This document shows positions 8,955 to 19,500 of a DNA stretch of 64,000 nt, piece by piece. The notes under the pieces were generated by a model. It had not been told where the DNA came from, made no database searches, and was given only the letters and a program-made list of their open reading frames with translations. Position numbers and translations under genes: made by a program. Positions within the stretch are counted from its first letter, which is position 1, and the number at the start of each line of letters is the position of its first letter. Origin of the DNA: Colivivens sp963626085 (GTDB lineage Bacteria > Bacteroidota > Bacteroidia > Bacteroidales > Bacteroidaceae); assembly GCA_963626085.1 (NCBI GenBank), contig CAVFVJ010000015.1, positions 62,001 to 126,000 of the forward strand. Reading direction: 5' to 3'.

Positions 8955-9563
8955 CTATTTGACAAGGACCTTTACACCATTAACGATGTTGAAGCCCTTC
9001 ACAGGTCTGCCCGTCTTCTGTCCTTGTATGTTGTATATGTCTCCAGTCGAAGCATCGCCTGTCAGTGAGTTTATGGCATCGGGTACTGACTCGACAACAG
9101 TCACCTTGAATTCAATGTCGTCCACTTTGACCGTCTTGAAGTCAGCTGTTGCCAGTTTAATTCCTGAGATGACACCCTTATACTCACCTGGTGCCAGATC
9201 TTTGTCTACCTGACAAGTAACCTTCAGGAGAGATCCGTTGCCAGAGAACTTTGTACCCTCAAACGAGAGGACAACAAAACGGCTGACACCAGATTCCAGA
9301 TTATTGGACGATACACTGAAACTTGGCACCAAGTCGCCTGCTTGGGCGGTTATATGTCCGTCAACCGTTACCGCGTCCACATCGTCAGGGGTCGTGAGGT
9401 CAAACTGGAAGCCTTTGTACTCAGTATCGCTGTTCAACACGACCACAACATCGGCACAGTCACCCTGAGCCACAGTCACTGGACTGACTGTGATAATGTC
9501 TGTTGCGTGTATCATACCGACAGAGAGAATCATGCCGGCGAATATAGATATAATTTTCTTCAT
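8955..9563 (-). CDS. Secreted cohesin-like-fold protein with type IX-like C-terminal tail
   Basis: A 202-residue exported protein beginning with a signal peptide (MKKIISIFAGMILSVGMIHA). Residues about 22-160 resemble the beta-sandwich of cohesin-like carbohydrate-associated modules (VTVAQGDCADVVVVLNSD, FQFDLTTPDDV). The C-terminus, IYNIQGQKTGRPVKGFNIVN followed by GVKVLVK, is the type of tail many Prevotella proteins use for type IX secretion. No catalytic motif is visible. The frame is open to 9656, but the signal peptide fixes the start at 9563. It is the last of three same-strand genes for related proteins. Confidence 0.75.
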   Translation of the reverse strand: MKKIISIFAGMILSVGMIHATDIITVSPVTVAQGDCADVVVVLNSDTEYKGFQFDLTTPDDVDAVTVDGHITAQAGDLVPSFSVSSNNLESGVSRFVVLSFEGTKFSGNGSLLKVTCQVDKDLAPGEYKGVISGIKLATADFKTVKVDDIEFKVTVVESVPDAINSLTGDASTGDIYNIQGQKTGRPVKGFNIVNGVKVLVK

Positions 9564-9656
9564 TGTTATGTACTGTTTAAATGGTTGAGTAGTTTTTCCA
9601 TGTCCTATCCGCAAGTCCTGGAACAGGAGTCCAGGACTCGCTTCAAGACGAACCAA

Positions 9657-12600
9657 CTATTTTATTAAAGTAAGAATCATGTTGATGATAAGAGCTACAT
9701 CTGTCACGTCAACCTCACCGTCACCGTTCACGTCTGCAGCCTTCTCTTTGAAGTTCTCCGGCTCTTCCTCAAGCATGAAGCTGATAGTGGCAGTAGCGTC
9801 AGTGATGTCAATCTCACCGTCACCATTAACCTCACCAGGAGTTACGAAGTATTCCTTCTCAGTGTCGGCAGCCAACTGCTTGAGATCAGCTACAGCCTGT
9901 GCAATCTCGCCCAACTGATTGTCATATGCAGATGAATCCCTCAGTGTGTAGGCTGCATTAGCATTGTCAACACTCAGCTCCAAGTCAGAAATCATCTCAG
10001 AGATAGCCTGAGCGTCCTCACCGTCAGCAAGAGCCTTTGCCTCATCAGTGGTGTAAGACTTGATAGAGTCTACAAGAGTCTCAAACAGAGTTTCAAGCTC
10101 ACCCAACTTTGCAGTCAATACGTTGTAGACCTCTGCATTTGTTTTCAGTGCAGTCGACTCGGCTACTGATGCAGCTGAAGAGAGAGCCACAACCTTGGCA
10201 TCGAGTGTGGTGTAGTCTGCCAGAACTTTCTCTGTGTTACGCAGTGACAAATCTTTGTATGCCTCATCCAGACTTGTGCGGTAAGCCTTCAACAGAGAGT
10301 CAACCTCCGCTGCATCAGCATTGGATGTGTAAGCCTTACCCTCTTCAGTTTTGTAAGTTTCAATTACAGCTAGCGCGGAGTTGTATCTGGTCTGTACAGC
10401 CTGAAGTTGTTTGTCAAGGGCAGTGTAGGCATTGGTGTTGGCCTTCAGAGCATTTGACTCAGCAGTAGCAGCTGTTGAAGCCAGTGTTGCAATTCTCGTT
10501 TCGAGACCTTTATATACTGTTGCAAGAGTACTTGTACTGCGGAGTTCGAGATCAGTGTTGGCTGCATCGAGTTCAGCACGGTAAACCTTCAACAACGAAT
10601 CGATGTCTGCCACCTCAATGCCAGTAGCGAATGCCCTACCTTCTTCTGTTGTATATGCTGCGAAAACACTGACAGCCGAAGTCAACTTATTCTGAACAGA
10701 CTTGAGTTGGGTGTCGAGGGTCGTGTAAGTATCGGCATTCAACTTCAGTGCATTTGACTCTGCCGTGGAAGCAGAAGAAGAGAGTGTTGCGATTCTTGTG
10801 TCGAGACTCTTGTATACTGTTGCAAGAGAGTCTGTACTGCGGAGTTTGAGATTAGTGTTGGCTGCATCGAGTTCAGTACGGTAAGTCTTCAGCAGAGAGG
10901 CAATATCCGTAACGTCTTTGCCTGTTGCGAATGCCTTACCCTCTGCGGTCTTGTAAGCTGCGAACACTTTGATAGCTGAATTATAGTTATCCAGAACCGA
11001 CTTGAGTTGGGTGTCGAGGGTCGTGTAAGTATCGGCATTCAACTTCAGTGCATTTGACTCTGCCGTGGAAGCAGAAGAAGAGAGTGTTGCGATTCTTGTG
11101 TCGAGACTCTTGTATACTGTTGCAAGAGAGTCTGTACTGCGGAGTTTGAGATTAGTGTTGGCTGCATCGAGTTCAGTACGGTAAGTCTTCAGCAGAGAGG
11201 CAATATCCGTAACGTCTTTGCCTGTTGCGAATGCCTTACCCTCTGCGGTCTTGTAAGCTGCGAACACTTTGATAGCTGAATTATAGTTATCCAGAACCGA
11301 CTTGAGTTGGGTGTCGAGGGTCGTGTAAGTATCGGCATTCAACTTCAGTGCATTTGACTCTGCCGTGGAAGCAGAAGAAGAGAGTGTTGCGATTCTTGTG
11401 TCGAGACTCTTGTATACTGTTGCAAGAGAGTCTGTACTGCGGAGCACGAAAGCTGAATTGGCTGCATCGAGATCTTCACGGTAAGCCTTCACCAGCGAGT
11501 CAACCTCTGTAGCCTCTGTGCCTGTTGCAAATTCCTTACCTTCTGCGGTCTTGTAAGCTGCAATAGTCTTGACAGTCGAAGTGTACTTGACCTCTACTGC
11601 ATTGAGCTGCTTGTTAAGGGCAGAGTAAACATTAGTGTTTGTCTGCAGTGCTTTTGACTCGGCTACAGATGCTGCAGAAGAGAGAGCCGTAATCTTGGCG
11701 TCGAGTGTAGTGTAGTCTGCCAGAGTAGTTTCAGTGGCACGAAGTGAATAAGCGGCGTTTGCCCCATCCAGACTTGTACGGTAAGCCTTCATCAGAGAGT
11801 CAACCTCCGCTGCATGAGCGTTTGATGTGTAATCCCTACCCTCCTCAGTTTTGTAAGTGTCGATTACGGCAAGAGCAGAATTGTATCGTGTCTGTACATT
11901 CTTGAGCTGTGAGTCAAGAATCTTATAGGAATCGGCATTCAACTTCAATGCTGCAGTCTCTGCTTTCTCAGCTGCTGAAGCCAGTGTAGTGATTCGTGTA
12001 TCGATACCTTTATATACAGTTGCCAGAGAGTCTGCACTGCGGAGAGCGAGAGCTGCATGAACAGAGTCAAGTTCCGCACGGTACACCTTCAACAGCGAAT
12101 CGATGTCTGCCACATCAGTACTAGTAGCGTAGGCCTTACCTTCCTCAGTCTTGTATGTTACGAGAACGCCGACAGCAGAAGTGTACTTGCCCAGTACCGT
12201 CTTGAGTTGAGTGTCGAGAGTTGCGTAGGTATCCTCATTCGCCTTCAGGGCGTTAGTCTCTGTTGTCTGAGCGGAAGTCAGGAGAGCGTCAACACGACCG
12301 TCAAGGGCAGTGTAGACAGCTGCAATAGAATCAGTGTTCTTGACAGATAGAGCCTTGTTTGCCTCATCCAGCTGAGTGCGGTAAACCTTCAACAGAGAGT
12401 CTATCTCAGTAGCTTCCTTGCCTGTGGCTATCGACTTGGCATCAGTGGTTGTATAAGCCGCGATGGTCTTCACAGCCTCGTCATACTTCTCCTGCACACC
12501 CTTGAGCTGTGGGTCAAGCACATCATAAGCGTTGCCGTTGATGCGGCGGTCAATGGCAGTCTGGTTTGTTACCTTGACCTTACAGTCGTTCAAGGAGAGA

Positions 12601-13511
12601 CTCTCAGCCTTGGAGTTGGAAACGACAGCCTTAGAGAAAACGATTTCGGAAGACTCAGCAAGTGTGTTGTCAGCAATCACGTTGAACGAGAGGACTTCCT
12701 CACCGCTCTTCTTGTTGTTGATAACTGCACCTGTCATGCTTGAGATGACAACCTTCACACTACCGTCACTTGCAGTGTTGCTCTTGATGGAGAAGTCCTC
12801 AGGAAGGCGATCACCGTAAGTGAACACGATTCTGCCCTTGCTGTTGGTCTCGGGAGTGAGACCCTTAGGCAATGAGACAGTGAACTGCATACCGTATACA
12901 TCAAAGCCGTTGACGAGGTTGACGGACACTTTCTGTTTGTTTGTCTCGCCCTCCTTCACAGTCATGGACTCAACCACGTTGAGGATACGTGCATACTCCT
13001 TGGATGCGATTTCCGCACTTTCATCGGCAAGTTTCACAGACTTCAGTTTCCCGTTGTCGATGGTACTTTCCATGATGTTGTTGATCTCTATCACATCGTT
13101 CACATCATCGGTTGCAGACTTGATGACAAACGAGAAAAGTGTTCCAGAAGTACCCTCTATGGCATCGTCACCGTTAGTAGGGAGAACAAGTACCTTCAGG
13201 GTCTGTGTTCCGTTGTCATTATTGACCACGTTGTACTGGAAATCGTGAGTGTCACGGCTGATGCGATCCGAATTGCGGGTAACGCCGCCAGTGACAAATT
13301 CAATGCCCTTCGGCAAGTCGATGAACATCTGCAAGCCCACCACATAGTTGCTCATGTCGAAATTGACATCCACAGTCACCGTCTCGTCCTTGTCGACAAT
13401 GATGCTGTTGATGGATACCTCGTCCGCCATGACTGAAGCAGAGACAAGCATCAGTATCGATGCAAGCACTGATCGCAAAGACCGGACAGTATTGTATGTT
13501 TTCTTTATCAT
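9657..13511 (-). CDS. Large secreted protein: two cohesin-like domains, nine 100-residue repeats, dockerin-type C-terminus
   Basis: 1284 residues with a signal peptide (VLASILMLVSASVMA). About 30-150 and 185-310 are two cohesin-like beta domains (VGLQMFIDLPKGIEFVTGG; YGMQFTVSLPKGLTPETN). About 327-1210 hold nine helical repeats of about 100 residues, each opening with a Y-x-x-LD-x-QL motif and containing IDSLLKxYRxxLD. The end (about 1222-1284) has two calcium-loop segments, VNGDGEIDITDATATISFML and VNGDGEVDVTDVALIINMIL, as in type I dockerins. No enzyme domain is present; a structural surface or adhesion role is inference. Three central repeats are nearly identical in DNA (10699-11444). Confidence 0.75.
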   Translation of the reverse strand: MIKKTYNTVRSLRSVLASILMLVSASVMADEVSINSIIVDKDETVTVDVNFDMSNYVVGLQMFIDLPKGIEFVTGGVTRNSDRISRDTHDFQYNVVNNDNGTQTLKVLVLPTNGDDAIEGTSGTLFSFVIKSATDDVNDVIEINNIMESTIDNGKLKSVKLADESAEIASKEYARILNVVESMTVKEGETNKQKVSVNLVNGFDVYGMQFTVSLPKGLTPETNSKGRIVFTYGDRLPEDFSIKSNTASDGSVKVVISSMTGAVINNKKSGEEVLSFNVIADNTLAESSEIVFSKAVVSNSKAESLSLNDCKVKVTNQTAIDRRINGNAYDVLDPQLKGVQEKYDEAVKTIAAYTTTDAKSIATGKEATEIDSLLKVYRTQLDEANKALSVKNTDSIAAVYTALDGRVDALLTSAQTTETNALKANEDTYATLDTQLKTVLGKYTSAVGVLVTYKTEEGKAYATSTDVADIDSLLKVYRAELDSVHAALALRSADSLATVYKGIDTRITTLASAAEKAETAALKLNADSYKILDSQLKNVQTRYNSALAVIDTYKTEEGRDYTSNAHAAEVDSLMKAYRTSLDGANAAYSLRATETTLADYTTLDAKITALSSAASVAESKALQTNTNVYSALNKQLNAVEVKYTSTVKTIAAYKTAEGKEFATGTEATEVDSLVKAYREDLDAANSAFVLRSTDSLATVYKSLDTRIATLSSSASTAESNALKLNADTYTTLDTQLKSVLDNYNSAIKVFAAYKTAEGKAFATGKDVTDIASLLKTYRTELDAANTNLKLRSTDSLATVYKSLDTRIATLSSSASTAESNALKLNADTYTTLDTQLKSVLDNYNSAIKVFAAYKTAEGKAFATGKDVTDIASLLKTYRTELDAANTNLKLRSTDSLATVYKSLDTRIATLSSSASTAESNALKLNADTYTTLDTQLKSVQNKLTSAVSVFAAYTTEEGRAFATGIEVADIDSLLKVYRAELDAANTDLELRSTSTLATVYKGLETRIATLASTAATAESNALKANTNAYTALDKQLQAVQTRYNSALAVIETYKTEEGKAYTSNADAAEVDSLLKAYRTSLDEAYKDLSLRNTEKVLADYTTLDAKVVALSSAASVAESTALKTNAEVYNVLTAKLGELETLFETLVDSIKSYTTDEAKALADGEDAQAISEMISDLELSVDNANAAYTLRDSSAYDNQLGEIAQAVADLKQLAADTEKEYFVTPGEVNGDGEIDITDATATISFMLEEEPENFKEKAADVNGDGEVDVTDVALIINMILTLIK
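10699..11444. repeat. 300-bp in-frame tandem repeat inside the 1284-residue protein gene
   Basis: Each base from 10699 to 11144 is identical to the base 300 positions further on, giving about two and a half perfect 100-codon units. Units on either side are diverged, so the perfect copies reflect recent duplication or gene conversion. Confidence 0.95.
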
Positions 13512-13554
13512 AGAACAGTGTCTTTTTATTATGAATGAAACATTGGAATTAAAA

Positions 13555-13585
13555 GTGAGGAGCGGCTCTGAGACCGCTACCTCAC
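13555..13585 (-). terminator. Hairpin between the 2255- and 1284-residue protein genes
   Basis: GTGAGG-AGCGG ... CCGCT-ACCTCAC forms a stem about 14 bases after the stop of the upstream gene; on the minus strand TTTTAATT follows. It is a weak terminator or processing site. No -7 box is visible in the 87-base gap, so partial read-through into the next gene is likely. Confidence 0.5.
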
Positions 13586-13598
13586 CAACCTTTAAAAC

Positions 13599-16500
13599 TT
13601 ACTTAACTAACACTTTCTTTGAAGTTCCGTCAGTATTGCGGATGATGTTGACACCCTTCTTCAGTCCGTCGAATACCTGACCTCCTACTGAGTAAACCTT
13701 ACCCTTGATGTATTCGGTAGTAGTGACACTACTGATTCCTGTAGCCTCACCGTCGAGACCGATAGAGTATCTCCTGCCGTTCGCATCAGCGAAGACAGCA
13801 CTTGAAAGCTCTATAGCCTGACCCTTGTAGCTTGGAGTAACATTAACGTCGATGTAAGCGACAGCTCCCTCAGACCCTCCTATCTCGTTGTTCTCGACAG
13901 AAGTGATGAGCAGACGTGTAACACCACTCTTGAGAGTAGCTGACCGGAGTTCCAGCGATGAAGCGCGCTCACCGAGAGAAGCACCGTTGGCTGTCATGCC
14001 CTCCGGGAGAACCACGTCAATCTGACCACCCACAAATGCGACACTGCTGCTGAGGTTGACTGCGATACGCTGGCTGTAACCACTGCCCTCACCTACGAGA
14101 GACATGCTTGAACCTGCATCATAACTACTTGCTCTACGTACAGCCGCACTTGAAGTTGTGTTCTTGCCGAGGATTGCGTTAACGACAGCCACAGCATCGG
14201 CAACGTCAATCTTACCGTCACAGTTGGCGTCAGCCAACTTGAACGCCTCAGTTCCTTCCTCAGGTATGTCAACAAGGTCAGACTCCATGATGACATTCAC
14301 GATATATGTGTAGTCGTTCACACCTACGACACCGTCACCGTCGGCATCACCCACAATCTTGTCGGCATCCTTGTCGAGAGCAGCAATTGCAGACTCAATT
14401 TTGGCAACATTGTCCATGATTGCGAGATAAGGAGTAGTACCCTCGTAGTACTTAGCATAATTTTCATATGAAGAGCCTTTCTTCGCATCATTCTCGTCTC
14501 CGTTAAGATAATAGGTCAAGAAATCGTCTGTGACAGTATTGTCGCGTTTACCGAACTTCGTATTCCACTCACTAACGGCATCAATCTCTTTCGAGATACT
14601 GTCTACCTTATAGTCGAGAGTTTTTGTGTAGTTTTCAGTGTAGACATTGCTGGCAATCTTTTCCTTGACTTCAATGAGTTGGTATATCAAAGCCTTCTCT
14701 TTTGAAGTGGAATACTCAGAAGTCAACTGCTCTGCATTGTAGTAAGACAAGTCACGCTCGTAGGCAACAATCAGCTTCATGATGACAGACTTATTAACCG
14801 TAGACTTAGCTGTCAGACCTGTACCAGTTGCATTTAAGCCATCTATAGATTCCTTCTCTTTTGCAATTTTGTCAGCGATGGTCTCGTTGTCATGGTCACG
14901 GACAGTCTGCCAATTTGAAACCCATTTATTAGATACAGAATATTTTCCATAATCTTTTTCCTCCAAAATGAAGTCAGCGGTCTTGTCGTAAACAGCCTTC
15001 AAAGAATTGGAGAGTTCAGTAATCACCCCACTCAACTCTATGTACTTAGTGTCGTTCACATCGTATGGATCTTCCATGTTCTTGATTTTGGTATCAAGAC
15101 CTGCGTAAGTGTCAGCCACCTTCTTGATGCTTGCAGAGATGACATCCTCGTAGAGCAGTACAGTAGCGTCAGCTACAGACTCGTCGAGCTTAGCCTGAAC
15201 TGGCTTGATGGTCTCACCCATTGCATCAACATCAGACTTGAATGCTTCAACAACCGGTGCGTGACAGTCTGCGAGTTGCTTTACAAGAGATTCCTGGGTA
15301 GTCTTCACATTATTGATTGCAGTCTGCAGTGCAGTCTGTGCGGTGGCATTTGCGTTCTTGTCAAAGAGAGCAGTAAGCTCACTCTTGGTAGTACCGATCT
15401 TCTTCTCCAGTGCGAGGTACGCAGCCTTGGCTGTGTTCATAGCGGCAAGTTTGTCTGCATCCTTTGTTGCTTTCAAGCCATCAGTGAACGCCTTATAAAT
15501 CTTGGTGTTCTCCTCTGAATAACCTTCGAGGGTCTTCTTGTATGTAGCGATGGTTGCGGCATCCATGCCTTCGGCAGCTGTTGCGTTCACATAGTCGAGA
15601 TTCAACTGGCCAAGGACAACATTGAAACGTGCATTCTCTGCCTTGATAGTCTCGTACTTTATACCCTTGGAAGCCGTAGCCTGAATTTCTGCCTTCTTTG
15701 TTTTGATAGAAGCTAACAGAGTATTGTAATTAGCCTCACTTGAAGTATAATTCTTGTGATAATCTTCTGCACTAGAAGTGAAACCGTCAACATCATCCTG
15801 GTAGTCAGCAACAAGGACATCCAACTCACGGGCTACAATCATGTCCTCAGCGAACGCCTGCTCTTCATCAAGCACTGCCTGCAAGCCGCTAACCTCGTCT
15901 AACATCTTGTTGTACCAGATATCGTCTGTCTTGTAAGCCTCGTTGTCGTCGTATGCACTCCAATAGATTGCAGTGTGAGTGACGTTTACCTTGTTGATTA
16001 CACGAGTTGAATAAGTATTGATGAAGTTATTGAGGGTGGTATACGCATCACCGAACTTTGTATACTTGTCAGCTGCTGCAATCTTGTCCCAAGCCGTACT
16101 TGCATCGTTGATGTTTTTCGCAAGTGTTGCATATTGTGTCGCATAGTCAGCATTCTTTGTGCTCTTGAATCCAGCGATTTCCTTGGACTCAGAAACAGCC
16201 CTCTGGCTTGCCTCTGTAATTCTGGCGTTCCAGACAGTGTTGGCGGCAGCCAACTTGTCAGCCGGGATAAGACCTTCAACTGTAGACAACTTAGCCTTGT
16301 ATGTGTTCTCGTACTGAAGAGCCATGTTGTCCACAAATTTGCCGTCCTTACCCTTCAGTGCAGATGCTCCAGAGATAATGTCTCCCACATCCTTCAAAGC
16401 AGCCTTTGCCTCATCATCAGTTGCATTAGTTGTAGTCTTAATATCGTTCAACGCAGCTGAATAGAGAATCTGTGCAGCTACGAGATCGTTCGCATACTCA

Positions 16501-19500
16501 CTATGTGCCTGGGTGTTGACAGCCTCACAGTACTTCTCTGACATCTCAATGATTTTAGCCTTATACACATCAGCTGTATCTTTGTTGACTTCATTTGCGT
16601 CGTAGAGGTCAGACTCAGCTGAAGTGACAGTTGCATTGAACTCGGTGTCTGCCTTAGTCTTCAATGCACTGATTTTCTCTGCGTAAGAGAAAATACCGTT
16701 CTCGCCGGTCAGAGCAACCAAGTCATCGGTAACTTTACTTGCAAAGGATGTCTTGCTCATTGCCGTAACAACATCGACATACTCTTTGTATGTCTTGTTG
16801 AGGGCTGTATAAGCAGTGTTGAAGCTATTATAACGTGTCGCATTGTCAGCAGTAACCGCTTTGTCATAATCAGACTTCCAGTTTGTAGACAGTTCACCGA
16901 TAGTGGTGTTGATGTCATTGAGTGCAGACTGCAATGAAGTCTGGTTGTCACTTGCAAGACCACGACCGAAGTCAGACTTGAGAGTCTTTTCGAAGTTGTT
17001 GAGCTTGGTCTTTTCGTCATTCAAAGCATTGATGGCTGCCTGGTGGGCAGAAGAAGTAGCAGCTCCTGATACGGTCTGGAACACAGTCTTCCAAGTATCA
17101 TTGACCTTCTTCAGGTTAGCAGTCAAGGTAGTATAAGCCTCATTGTTTGCCTTAGCCTTACCAGCTACAGCCTTGATATTGGAAACCAATGTGTTGAGTT
17201 TGGTTGTGAGTCCAGTATGATTGAAAGTCATGTTTTTGCTGGTGTCGGTCATGCCGGAATATGTAATTCCCTCAACCTTAACTGTAGTGACATTCTCTTT
17301 ATAATACTTCTCCTGGTTTGTCTCAATGTCTTTGTACTCAGTCTCATAACCAGAGATTACATTATCGAAATAAGTCTTTCCGTCACCAGTAGCCACCTTC
17401 TCGACATCTGCTTTAGCAGTCGAGATAAGGGCACTTACACCTGCATTAGTCTTCTCAAGGTCGAACGCAATCTGATTCTTGTCGTTAGCATTCTCATTCT
17501 TAGCCAACTCAATCAACTTTTCAATGACTGTATTGATTGAAGACTTGCGGCTGTCGTAACCAAGAACAGTCTGGTTATTGTCACCCTTGCTGTCCTGCTT
17601 GTCCTTACGCAGAGTCTCTGCTACGTATGAAGAATCGATGTCAAATGACAAATTAGAAAGCAATGTATATACATTAGAGATTTCATCATTAAAGCTTCTG
17701 CGATGACTGGTATTATTGCCATTGAGAGTGTTTTCAATACCAGGATAATCATAGATAACAGTAGTAACTCCGTTCACAGATACTGTCTTCTTACCGCCAC
17801 CTACCTTATGTGTAAGTTCCACAATCTCTAAATCCAAGGCATTCAATGCGCTTGTCTCGGCTGCATACTCAGTCTTTGCGTTTTCAGCCTTGGTGCTCAA
17901 CTTAGCAACATCAGTCTTCAGTGATTCCAACTTGCTGTTAATCTCCAAGAGTTCAGAGATTGTTTCGGCAGACGCTGTAGCACTTCTCTTCGTTTCAATG
18001 GAAGTCTCATATCCACTGAGAGTAGTGTTATATCCATCCTTCTCTTTGTTCAGCTCCTCACATTTCTTACCGTAAGTTTCTTTATCGTACGTAACAAGTG
18101 CTTTCCCCAGTTCTTTCACAAGATCATCTGCACGTTTGAGTGTACTCTCGAACGTTGCCTCCACTGCAGAGTTCTCCCATCTAGACTTGTTCGATGCGTA
18201 GTTGTTTGCATAACCGTTAATCTCAGTTGTCTTATTCGCAACAGCATTATATTCACTGCTTTCAAGAAGCTTTTCAAGCACCGTTACTATAGTTAAGCCA
18301 TTGACCTTCACGTCACTGTACTTGGTGTAGGCTGTGTCGAGAGAATTCACAATAGCATCATAGCTTGTCTCATATTCTTGAATCTGAGCAGCATATGTTG
18401 TACCGTCAGAAGAACCATCTATGGTCACCTCTGTGTTCTCCTTTGATGCTTCCTTCAGTTTGTCAACAGCAGTCTTGAATGCAGTGTACTCGTCATAGAT
18501 TTTCTTGTATGATGACATTGCACTTGACATCGCTTTCTTGTACGCATCAATACTCTTATTGACACCACTTATCTTTTCTGTCAGTTCATTATTGAAAGTA
18601 ACGGCATCTTTGAGAGACTTGTCAAAGGCAGCCTTGGACTTACTGTATGCAGCCTCACGGTCAGTAGTGAGTTTACTGATTGCATTTGATATACTTGTCT
18701 CGGTGGCAGTAAACTTACCCTTAGCAAGGAAACCTTTGTAGTTGTAAGTTGCATTCTTTGCATCGTCTGCCTTTGCCTTCTCATCTGTGTAGGTCTTGTT
18801 AACTGCTTTGATTGCACTTATGGCAGAGTTGTTTGCTGCAATCTCAGCCACTGCATTGTCAACCTTTGGATACAGCTTGTCAATGTCTGCAAGGATAGCA
18901 GCCTTGTTCTTGGCGTAGTCAGCAACCCCGTATCCGGTTTCTTCTTTCAGAGCGTGCTTCTCGTTGGTAGCGTCAACACTTGCAGTCAGATCATCAATCT
19001 TTTTCTGGATTGCGTCCATCTGTGACTGGAAGTAAGTCTTGGCATCCGCATTGGTTTTGTTGTCTGTCTTGCTTGTTACCTTGTCCTTGAAATAGCCTTG
19101 AACGTTGTCAGCTATGTCTTTTGTAGCTGCTGCATAGCAACTGCGCTGGTAGTCAACTGTAGCCTTTGTGTTAGTCCAAACTGCATTCATGGCTTTTTCA
19201 GCCTCTTCAATCTGAACACTATACTTTGTTTGAGTATCTGTGGTGGCCTTTCCTGCATCGTAGTCTGACTGATTTGCCTTTTCGACAGCCTCGACTACAC
19301 CAAGGCACTTGTTGCGGAGTTTTGTAAGCGAGTCTGTGTAAATGTCTGAATACAGGTTGCCCTCACCTTTGTCCAGAAGGTAACTGTACATACTTTCAGC
19401 AATAGTGTTATACGTGCTTCGCGCATTTGCAACTTTGATTTTCACATTAGCGTATGACAAATCGTTGGTTGATCCGCCTTCGATTTTCTCCTTAGCGGTC

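Noticed and set aside
10699..11444. CRISPR-like or mobile repeat array
   Set aside because: The repeats are 300 bp, contiguous and in frame inside one gene, so they are protein repeats.
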